Positions 1 to 5,364 of a DNA stretch of 5,364 nucleotides are shown in pieces. The DNA comes from CADAWZ01 sp045114665 (GTDB taxonomy: Bacteria; Vulcanimicrobiota; CADAWZ01): assembly GCA_045114665.1 (NCBI GenBank), contig JBGUKW010000299.1, forward strand, positions 1 through 5,364, written 5' to 3'. The position numbers and the translations under genes are program-made. The notes under the pieces are model-generated. The model was not told the origin of the DNA. It saw only the letters and a list, made by a program, of their open reading frames with translations, and ran no database searches. Each line of letters begins with the position of its first letter. Within the stretch, counting starts at the first letter, position 1.

Positions 1-1550
1 CTATTGGACTTCAAACTTTTGAAACAATCTGCAAAAATAATTATCTATATATAGATAAAACAGAAAAATTACTTCAACTTGCTAAAACAGATAATAGTTA
101 TTTTTTGTCTCGTCCTCGTCGTTTTGGAAAATCTCTTACTTTGTCAACATTAGAGGCAATGTTTAAAGGCAAAGCTGAATTATTTAAAGGATTGTATGCC
201 GAGAAATGGGTAAAAGAACAAGCTAATCATCAAAATCCAGTTATAAAACTTGATATGAGTCCTTTTTATAAATATAAAGATATTGATGAATTTAATACTT
301 CCATTATAAAAAAACTTGAAAGATTCATTTTTTTAAATGATTTAGATATTCCTTCAGGAACAAAAGCAGGAGATATGTTAGCAGATATAATCATAAGATT
401 ATATAAACAATTTGGTCAAGTTGTTATTCTTATTGATGAATATGATAAACCTATAACTGATAATATCGACAATTTAGAAAAAGCAAATGAAATAAGAGAA
501 TTTTTGCGTTCATTTTATACTGTTATAAAAGATTCAAGTGATTATTTAAGATTTGTTTTTATAACAGGTGTATCAAAATTTAGCAAAGTAGGTGTATTTT
601 CAGGATTTAATAATTTAGAAGATATATCAATGGATATAGAATATGGAGATATTGTTGGATATACTCAACAGGAACTTGAAGATAATTTTGTAGATTGGAT
701 TGAAAAAAATAGACAAGCAATGTCTTTGAGTAGAGAAGAATTATTAAAACAAATTAAAAGATATTATGATGGATTTTCTTTTGATGGAAAAACAAGAGTA
801 TATAATCCATTTTCAGTATTAAATTTATTTAAAAAATGTGATTTTAGAAATTATTGGTATATTTCAGCTTTACCTTCATTTCTTGTTAAATATTTTAAAA
901 AACATGGAATAACAAATCCAGATAAATTTAGACATATAGAGGTAGAATCTGATTTTGCAGATGAACATGAAATAGAAAGCTCAACCTGTGAGAGTTTTTT
1001 ATATCAAGCAGGTTATTTAACAATAGAAAAAAAAGAAGGCAATATATTAACTTTGGATTATCCAAATTGGGAAGTTCTTAGCTCAATAAGTCGTCTATAT
1101 TTAAAAGATATTTACCAAATAGAAGAATATAGACCATTAGGAAATGCTCTTTGGAATTTAATCAAAACTTTACAAGACGGCAATGTAGAAGAAATTGTAA
1201 ATATATTTAACAGTGTTTTAGAAAAAATTCCTTATAATGATTTTCCACAAAATCAGAATGAATCTTGGTATCGTTCTTTATTTGTAGTATTGCTTCGTGG
1301 TGGAGCAGGTGTAACTTCTTTTCAAGAATCTTATAGTAAAGATGGAAGGGCAGATTTAGTGATTCCATTTGATGATAAGATAATTATAATTGAATTTAAA
1401 TTTGCAAATAGTTCACAAGAAGTAGATAAAAAGCGAGCAGAAGCTCAAGAACAACTCAAAAGATATGCAGAAAGTTATAAAAATGAAGGGAAGAAAATAA
1501 TAAGTGTTGTCTTAATTGCTGATAATGAAAAAAAGCAGATAGTTTTGTAA
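1..1550 (+). CDS. AAA-ATPase-like / PD-(D/E)XK nuclease family protein (PF09820 + DUF1703 type), 5' end cut by window
   Basis: The frame is open from the left edge; 515 complete codons are visible from base 3 to the TAA at 1548-1550. The first residues, IGLQTFETICKNNYLYIDKT, match the usual N-terminus of this family (typically a short start, then LPIG.QTFE), so only a few residues are missing. The TTG at 105 is an internal Leu codon, not the start. Counting from the codon at base 3, I see a Walker-A-like SRPRRFGKS at 36-44 (degenerate but typical of the family), Walker B ILIDEYD ending near 148, and a conserved FITGVSKFSKVGVFSGFNN segment. The C-terminal nuclease-like core has GRAD (Asp451), then EFK (Glu464, Lys466), then a Gln-rich helix, so its acidic and Lys residues look intact. 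The protein is probably cytosolic. The family is often multicopy and its cellular role is not established; nucleic-acid cleavage coupled to ATP binding is inferred from the domains. No frameshift is seen. Its promoter lies outside the window. Confidence 0.93.
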   Translation, partial: IGLQTFETICKNNYLYIDKTEKLLQLAKTDNSYFLSRPRRFGKSLTLSTLEAMFKGKAELFKGLYAEKWVKEQANHQNPVIKLDMSPFYKYKDIDEFNTSIIKKLERFIFLNDLDIPSGTKAGDMLADIIIRLYKQFGQVVILIDEYDKPITDNIDNLEKANEIREFLRSFYTVIKDSSDYLRFVFITGVSKFSKVGVFSGFNNLEDISMDIEYGDIVGYTQQELEDNFVDWIEKNRQAMSLSREELLKQIKRYYDGFSFDGKTRVYNPFSVLNLFKKCDFRNYWYISALPSFLVKYFKKHGITNPDKFRHIEVESDFADEHEIESSTCESFLYQAGYLTIEKKEGNILTLDYPNWEVLSSISRLYLKDIYQIEEYRPLGNALWNLIKTLQDGNVEEIVNIFNSVLEKIPYNDFPQNQNESWYRSLFVVLLRGGAGVTSFQESYSKDGRADLVIPFDDKIIIIEFKFANSSQEVDKKRAEAQEQLKRYAESYKNEGKKIISVVLIADNEKKQIVL

Positions 1551-1624
1551 AAATAACAATTTAACTTGTTGTGTTAGTTGATTAATATTTTACAATATAC
1601 CAAATAACCCACTATTTAGAGGCG

Positions 1625-1699
1625 ATGACAAAGTGGCAGTATATAGGCATATATTGGATAGTTTATAGCAACTTTTTATTTACTTTTTTAAAAAAATAA
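1625..1699 (+). CDS. possible 24-residue hydrophobic peptide (doubtful)
   Basis: An ATG at 1625 opens a 24-codon frame ending in TAA at 1697-1699. The peptide starts MTKWQYIGIYWIVY and ends in Lys-Lys. It would be a single membrane-spanning stretch rich in aromatic residues with positive ends, a layout seen in small membrane peptides and type I toxins. The only SD-like sequence, AGAGG at 1618-1622, is two bases from the ATG, which is too close for efficient initiation. A five-base stem (CCACT 1609-1613 with AGTGG 1632-1636) would place this region in a loop. A chance ORF of this size is common in such AT-rich DNA. I recognise no family, so treat it as a candidate only. Confidence 0.13.
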   Translation: MTKWQYIGIYWIVYSNFLFTFLKK

Positions 1700-1710
1700 G
1701 AAACCCAACG

Positions 1711-1725
1711 AATTAATTAATTAAT
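1711..1725. repeat. short AATT tetranucleotide tract
   Basis: The sequence is 3.75 tandem copies of AATT, flanked by G on both sides, lying between the possible mini-ORF and the terminator. It is self-complementary. It is too short to call a contingency locus and may simply be AT-rich drift. Confidence 0.5.
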
Positions 1726-1743
1726 GAAGATTATATAAAATAA

Positions 1744-1791
1744 AAAAAGGGGCTTGAAAAAAAACTTTGACTTTTTTCACAGCCCCTTTTT
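1744..1791. terminator. strong Rho-independent terminator, probably bidirectional
   Basis: The arms form a stem of about 19 base pairs. Five A-T pairs (1744-1748 with 1787-1791) lead into GGGGCT (1749-1754) pairing with AGCCCC (1781-1786). A single bulged C at 1780 is followed by TGAAAAAA (1755-1762) pairing with TTTTTTCA (1772-1779), leaving a nine-base loop. The T run at 1787-1791 serves + strand transcripts, and the A run at 1742-1748 gives the mirror-image U tract on the other strand. It isolates the lipoprotein unit from upstream read-through. No - strand gene is visible here, so only the + direction has an evident use. Confidence 0.88.
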
Positions 1792-1804
1792 GGGTCGGTG
1801 AAAA

Positions 1805-1833
1805 TTGATACAAAAAGGAAAAATTAACATAAT
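1805..1833 (+). promoter_or_regulatory. probable sigma70-type promoter of the lipoprotein gene
   Basis: TTGATA (1805-1810) and CATAAT (1828-1833) are separated by exactly 17 bases. They lie just beyond the terminator and about 80 bases before the lipoprotein ATG. Transcription would start near 1840, giving a leader of about 75 bases. This is a pattern match in AT-rich DNA, made more credible by its position directly after the terminator. Confidence 0.6.
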
Positions 1834-1871
1834 AGACAATAACTATAAAAAATAAAAATAAGCAAAATTAG

Positions 1872-1907
1872 CTCCTTCATAAATGAAAGAGGTTAAAAAT
1901 TAAGGAG
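1872..1907 (+). promoter_or_regulatory. leader with possible SD-sequestering stem
   Basis: CTCCTT at 1872-1877 is the exact reverse complement of the Shine-Dalgarno AAGGAG at 1902-1907, so the leader could hide its own ribosome binding site in a six-pair stem with a 24-base loop. The same upstream arm can instead pair with 1884-1891: CTCCTTCA (1872-1879) against TGAAAGAG, one C-A mismatch and a TAAA loop. That would free the SD. Two mutually exclusive structures are what a translational switch would need. Both stems are short, no ligand domain is evident, and chance is a real alternative. Confidence 0.3.
1902..1907 (+). promoter_or_regulatory. ribosome binding site of the lipoprotein gene
   Basis: AAGGAG lies six bases before the ATG at 1914, a near-ideal SD that fixes this start. 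The third gene, by contrast, has no recognisable SD. Confidence 0.9.
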
Positions 1908-1913
1908 AATTAA

Positions 1914-3674
1914 ATGAAAAACAAAAAATTTTTACTTCTCTTTTTATGTATTTTAGTTATTGGCATATTTACTACTGCCTGTGGTGGCGGTGGTAAATCC
2001 ACACCACCAAACTATCCATTTATTCCCACACCAAATCCTACACCATCACCTGAAAAATATCCACTCGAACTTTCACAAACACAATTTACATTAGATGTCG
2101 GTCAAACAGACAATATTACTGTTACACTAAATGGAGAAGACATCACAAAAACAGTTACTTATACTGTTGATCAAGAGGTAATAGCTACTGTTGAAAAAGG
2201 ATTGATAACTGGACTTTCTGTTGGCATTGCGAAAGTTACTGTACATGCCGATGAAGCAGAAGCTGACAAAACATTTACAGTAAATGTGATTGATCCAAGT
2301 TTGCCAACTCTTGAACTATCACAAACACAATTTGATCTCGCAATAAGAGAAACAGAAAATGTAACTGTTACACTTGAAGGTAAAGATGTTACAGAAGATG
2401 TCAAATATAACGTTGACCAAGAGGCAATAGCAACTGTTGAAAAAGGACTTATAACTGGACTTAGTTTAGGTCAAACAGATGTTACTGTATCTCTTGAAGG
2501 TGCTAATAATGCAATATTTACAGTAACTGTAACAGATAGTTTTGATGAAGAAGTTGAACTAAATGATGATGTACTCGATAAATTATATAAATTGGGAAAA
2601 ATTGACAAAGATTCTGCTCATAAAACAGAAATAACAGAAATAAATATACCTGATATGTATAAATCAGATGGTAAAAGATACAAAATTACAAGTATTGGAG
2701 AAAAAATATTTGAAAATTGTGGAAATTTAACAAAAGTTACAATTTCAAACAGTGTAACTGAAATAAAAAATAAGGCTTTTTATGGAACATCTATTGAAGA
2801 GATAACAATTCCTGACAGTGTTACAAATTTGGGATATGCTTTTAATAGTTGTAATTCACTAAAAAAAATAACAATTGGAGATGGAGTAACAGAAATAAAA
2901 AATGGTCTATTTGAAAATCTTACTGTTTTAGAAACTGTAATTATTGGAAAAAATCTTAAAACTATTGAATTGAATGCATTTTATGAGTGTACAGGATTAA
3001 AAAGTATTAACTTTCCCAATACTCTTGAAACCATTGGATTGTCTGCATTTTATAAGTGTACAGGATTAGAAAGTATTAGTTTACCAAATACTCTTAAATC
3101 TATTGGCACCAGTGCTTTTGACCAGTGTACTTCATTAAAAGAAGTTGAAATCCCAGGTTGTGTAGAAATGAATCAGGATAATAATAAAGAAGAAGGCATA
3201 ACAGAAATTGGAAACGCAGCCTTTAATGGTTGTACCTCTTTAAGCAAGTTGACATTAGGTAATGGGGTTAAAACTATTGGAAATAATGCTTTTGATGGAT
3301 GTAACTATAACCAGTCACCTGATACTGTTAACTATGAATTAATTATTCCAGATAGTGTTACAACTATTGGAAATTGTGCCTTTAAAGATTGTTGCTTTTT
3401 TAATAAATTAAAAATAGGGACAGGAATTGAAACTATTCCACAATATGCGTTTAGTGGTTGTGCTAAATTAGAAGAGCTTGAGTTTAAAGAGACAACTAAT
3501 ATAAAAACTATTGAAGATAATGCTTTTAATTCTTGTGCTGCATTAGTATGTACAATTCCAGATCAAGTAACAAGTATAGGAACAGACGCTTTCCAAAGTG
3601 TAAAACACATCTATTACAATGGTAGTGCTGAAGGTAAGAATAAGAATTGGGGAGCAAAACAGGAAGATATATAG
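1914..3674 (+). CDS. BspA-like leucine-rich-repeat surface lipoprotein with two Big2 (Ig-like) domains
   Basis: 586 residues, ATG start with strong SD, TAG stop. Residues 1-23 are a lipoprotein signal: basic MKNKK, a long hydrophobic core, then FTTAC with Cys23 the likely lipidated residue. The -3 position is Thr rather than Leu, a relaxed lipobox. Residues 24-49 are a Gly- then Pro/Thr-rich tether (PTPNPTPSP). Two Big2 domains follow (about 50-130 and 132-211), each with the signature VEKGLITGLS.G...VTV. After an acidic linker, about 12 LRR_5/TpLRR repeats run from about 257 to 562, consensus L..I.IP.SVT.IG..AF..C, closed by a typical cap (IYYNG at 566-570, then W). Repeats 7 and 8 carry insertions. 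Such proteins are exported and anchored by lipid. BspA relatives bind host or bacterial partners, so adhesion is inferred here. It is preceded by its own promoter and terminator-insulated, and is followed 22 bases later by a membrane protein gene. G+C looks higher than in its neighbours. Confidence 0.95.
   Translation: MKNKKFLLLFLCILVIGIFTTACGGGGKSTPPNYPFIPTPNPTPSPEKYPLELSQTQFTLDVGQTDNITVTLNGEDITKTVTYTVDQEVIATVEKGLITGLSVGIAKVTVHADEAEADKTFTVNVIDPSLPTLELSQTQFDLAIRETENVTVTLEGKDVTEDVKYNVDQEAIATVEKGLITGLSLGQTDVTVSLEGANNAIFTVTVTDSFDEEVELNDDVLDKLYKLGKIDKDSAHKTEITEINIPDMYKSDGKRYKITSIGEKIFENCGNLTKVTISNSVTEIKNKAFYGTSIEEITIPDSVTNLGYAFNSCNSLKKITIGDGVTEIKNGLFENLTVLETVIIGKNLKTIELNAFYECTGLKSINFPNTLETIGLSAFYKCTGLESISLPNTLKSIGTSAFDQCTSLKEVEIPGCVEMNQDNNKEEGITEIGNAAFNGCTSLSKLTLGNGVKTIGNNAFDGCNYNQSPDTVNYELIIPDSVTTIGNCAFKDCCFFNKLKIGTGIETIPQYAFSGCAKLEELEFKETTNIKTIEDNAFNSCAALVCTIPDQVTSIGTDAFQSVKHIYYNGSAEGKNKNWGAKQEDI
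2064..2540 (+). repeat. tandem Big2-domain duplication, 246-base period
   Basis: Two in-frame copies lie 82 codons apart. The start GAACTTTCACAAACACAATTT-like block (2067-2087) recurs at 2313-2333 with one mismatch. The block beginning at GAGG (2175) recurs at 2421, encoding VDQE.IATVEKGLITGLS in both. Between these blocks the copies have diverged, so the duplication is old relative to the LRR duplication further on. Confidence 0.85.
2975..3112 (+). repeat. recent tandem duplication of one LRR unit, 69-base period
   Basis: Two adjacent 69-base units (2975-3043 and 3044-3112) each encode one 23-residue LRR. Their first 35 bases differ at two positions only, while other repeats in the gene are much less alike at DNA level. 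Both encode AFY.CTGL.SI..PNTL..IG. This is a likely point of repeat-number change by slippage or recombination. Confidence 0.8.
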
Positions 3675-3696
3675 AAAATAGCAGTTATTTAAAAAT

Positions 3697-5364
3697 ATGA
3701 CTAAAATTGACAAAAAATATTACATATTTATATTTCTTTTGGTTTTATCTGAAATTTTCTTTTTTCGTAATATTTTATTTAATGATTTACTTATTGGAGA
3801 TCGAGCAGATGGTCGTCTTACAATGCTTATAACAGAGCATTGGTATCGTTTTTTTTGCGGATTAGAAAAGGTAAATGATTTGGGAATATTTTATCCTGCA
3901 GAAAATACATTGGCTTATTCAGATATGTTTTTTGGATATGGCATAATTCATTCATTGTTCCGTTTTTGTGGATTAGATATGTTTATATCCTATAAAATAA
4001 CATTGATTTTTGTTCATCTTTTAGGAGTATTTACTTTATTTTATCTTTTTTATAAAGTATTAAAACTTGATTATTTTTGGGCTTTTTTTGGAACATCTGC
4101 ATTTTCTTTTTCTTGTACTTATGCAAATCAATTTGATCATACACAATTAAATGCAGTTAGTTTTATCCCATTGTTTTTGATATTTTTTGCAAGAGCTATT
4201 CAAAATCTCGATAATCGTTTTAAAAAGAATTTTTATATTTATTCTGCAATATCTGTTGTTGTATTGATATTATATACTGCTTGGTATATTTTCTTTTTCT
4301 CTGCATTATTTCTTTTTGTTTTTATAGTTCTTGGATTATTATTTTGCTATTTAAAAAAAATAGAAATAAAAAATATAATAAAAAAATTTGGATATGATAT
4401 AATAGGATATATTCTTGCAACTGTTTTGCTTATGATTCCCTTTGTGATGGCTGAAATTCCTATTATGAAAATAGCAGAAAATAGGGAATATAATTTTATA
4501 AAATTTCTTATTGGCAATGTATATTCTTATTTTTATACTCCAAATTGCATTTATTCTAAAATTTTTATACCTATATCTAAATATTTTGCGAACCACGAAA
4601 TGCAAATGGGATTTTCAATCATCTTATTTGTTGTATTTGTAATTTGCATTATATTTCTGTTTAGGAATAACAAAGAAGAATCATCTATAATTTACAAAAT
4701 TTTATCTATTACTTTGATTATATCTCTTTTATTGCCTGTACAATTTCCATTTACAAAATTTTCTCTTTGGTATTTTGTATATAAATATTTTATAGGTGGA
4801 ACATCTATAAGAGCAGTTGGTCGATTTTTGTTCTTTTTAAGTTTGCCAATGGCTATAATAACATCTATTTTGGGAAATTTATTTTGGAATATAAAAAAGA
4901 TTGAATATAAAAAATATTTGTTTAGTATGTCCATTTTATGTGTATTTCTTTTTGTATCAAATATAAATACAGTTGGAATAAATTCACATTGGACTAAGGA
5001 ACAGGAATTTTCTTTTTTAAATTCTGTTCCAGCACCTCCTAAAGATTGTAAATTATTTTATGTCAAAAATTTTGTTATAGATAGAAATCTTATACATTGG
5101 GTGATTGATAATATAGATGCTCATGAAATTGCTTGTAAATATAATTTAAAAACTATAAATGGATATTCTGGAGTAAGTCCAAAAGGTTATAAAGTGGATT
5201 TTTATGACAATGAGGGATTATCCCTTTATGAGTGGATTTCTTTAAATAATTTACAAGATGATATTTATTTTTATGATTTGAAAAATAAAATTTGGAATAA
5301 ATGTAAATTTGAAAATTTGTATTTAACTTCTTTTGATGTTTCAAATAAAAATTTCACTCTGTGT
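3697..5364 (+). CDS. polytopic membrane protein, GT-C glycosyltransferase-like, 3' end cut by window
   Basis: 556 codons are open from the ATG at 3697 to the right edge, with no stop. An in-frame TAG at 3679 makes this ATG the earliest start; no SD is visible, only an A-rich leader. Residues 8-28 form a first membrane helix, followed by an external-loop-type segment with GDRADG (34-39) and FYP..N.LAYSD (65-76). Then come roughly ten more hydrophobic helices up to about residue 430, with DHTQLN at 147-152. The C-terminal part is soluble and contains DAHEIACKYNLKTINGYSG (474-492). This layout, with acidic residues in the first loop, many helices and a soluble tail, resembles GT-C enzymes that use polyprenyl-phosphate sugars, and uncharacterised bacterial membrane proteins carrying NGYSG. 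Asp35 and Asp38 are the best catalytic candidates. Donor and acceptor are unknown. It probably follows the lipoprotein gene in one transcript. The T-rich composition reflects Phe/Leu/Ile codons. Confidence 0.82.
   Translation, partial: MTKIDKKYYIFIFLLVLSEIFFFRNILFNDLLIGDRADGRLTMLITEHWYRFFCGLEKVNDLGIFYPAENTLAYSDMFFGYGIIHSLFRFCGLDMFISYKITLIFVHLLGVFTLFYLFYKVLKLDYFWAFFGTSAFSFSCTYANQFDHTQLNAVSFIPLFLIFFARAIQNLDNRFKKNFYIYSAISVVVLILYTAWYIFFFSALFLFVFIVLGLLFCYLKKIEIKNIIKKFGYDIIGYILATVLLMIPFVMAEIPIMKIAENREYNFIKFLIGNVYSYFYTPNCIYSKIFIPISKYFANHEMQMGFSIILFVVFVICIIFLFRNNKEESSIIYKILSITLIISLLLPVQFPFTKFSLWYFVYKYFIGGTSIRAVGRFLFFLSLPMAIITSILGNLFWNIKKIEYKKYLFSMSILCVFLFVSNINTVGINSHWTKEQEFSFLNSVPAPPKDCKLFYVKNFVIDRNLIHWVIDNIDAHEIACKYNLKTINGYSGVSPKGYKVDFYDNEGLSLYEWISLNNLQDDIYFYDLKNKIWNKCKFENLYLTSFDVSNKNFTLC

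Larger units (their letters stand above)
1551..1913. other. 363-base intergenic region between ATPase/nuclease and lipoprotein genes
   Basis: No substantial gene is visible on either strand. From left to right it holds a weak hairpin just after the stop (AACAA 1555-1559 with TTGTT 1566-1570), a possible weak promoter (TTGTGT 1569-1574, 16 bases, TACAAT 1591-1596), a 24-codon hydrophobic ORF (1625-1699), an AATT tract (1711-1725), a strong terminator hairpin (1744-1791), a good promoter for the next gene (1805-1833), and a leader with an SD/anti-SD pair (1872-1907). The terminator lies almost 200 bases beyond the upstream stop codon. Either the upstream mRNA has a long 3' UTR or a short independent transcript ends there. 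Confidence 0.8.

Noticed and set aside
1027..1034. A8 run in the ATPase/nuclease gene (and another at 4353-4360 in the membrane protein gene) as possible phase-variation tracts.
   Set aside because: Both frames are intact, the runs are short, and A runs of this length are expected in such AT-rich genes.
1551..1572. Weak hairpin after the ATPase/nuclease stop as a terminator.
   Set aside because: It has only five A/T-rich pairs and no following U run; the hairpin at 1744-1791 is a far better terminator.
1684..1725. TTTTTTAAAAAAA and the AATT tract as a replication origin or attachment site.
   Set aside because: There are no DnaA boxes, iterons, integrase gene or paired flanking repeats; simple AT-rich intergenic sequence explains them.
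2171..2404. Reverse-strand open frame of 77 codons opposite the Big2 domains.
   Set aside because: It lies entirely within the well-supported lipoprotein gene, is Ser/Thr/Val-rich as expected for the complement of a repeat, and shows no family resemblance.
3707..3734. TTGACA, 16 bases, TATATT: a near-consensus promoter just inside the membrane protein gene.
   Set aside because: Transcription would begin after the chosen ATG, and the next in-frame ATG (3823) would drop the first helix and the GDRADG motif. Such matches arise readily in AT-rich coding DNA.
4351..5344. Three reverse-strand open frames (4351-4605, 4692-4934, 5153-5344) with Lys/Tyr/Phe/Ile-rich translations.
   Set aside because: All are antisense to the continuous membrane protein frame, and the low-complexity composition is what complementing T-rich DNA gives.

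Overview
The window is AT-rich DNA with three genes, all on the + strand, two of them cut by the window edges. The gene types suggest a low-GC, probably host-associated anaerobe: a DUF1703-type ATPase/nuclease, a BspA-like leucine-rich-repeat lipoprotein with Big2 domains, and a large T-rich polytopic membrane protein. Spirochaetes such as Brachyspira or Treponema, or other low-GC gut bacteria, would fit. I cannot name the organism from the sequence. The standard code with TAA and TAG stops fits both complete 3' ends.

Layout. (1) Positions 1-1550: an AAA-ATPase-like protein with a C-terminal PD-(D/E)XK nuclease domain. Its reading frame is open to the left edge, so its true start lies just upstream. 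(2) Positions 1551-1913: a 363-base intergenic region. It holds a possible tiny hydrophobic ORF, an (AATT)n tract, a strong bidirectional-looking hairpin terminator (1744-1791), a good sigma70-type promoter (1805-1833) and a leader in which the ribosome binding site can pair with an upstream CTCCTT. (3) Positions 1914-3674: a lipoprotein made of a signal peptide, a Gly/Pro-rich tether, two tandem Big2 Ig-like domains and about 12 TpLRR/LRR_5 repeats with a C-terminal cap. (4) Positions 3697-5364: a GT-C-like polytopic membrane protein that begins 22 bases after the lipoprotein stop and runs off the right edge.

How they fit together. The terminator separates the ATPase/nuclease from the second transcription unit. 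The lipoprotein and the membrane protein have only 22 bases and no terminator between them, so they are probably co-transcribed. The lipoprotein should be displayed at the cell surface for adhesion or interaction. The membrane protein resembles lipid-sugar-dependent glycosyltransferases, so a role in surface glycan synthesis or protein glycosylation is plausible but unproven. I found no tRNA, rRNA, CRISPR array, insertion sequence or complete new defence system. The least explained parts are the short region 1569-1791, which could encode a small RNA or peptide, and the lipoprotein leader.
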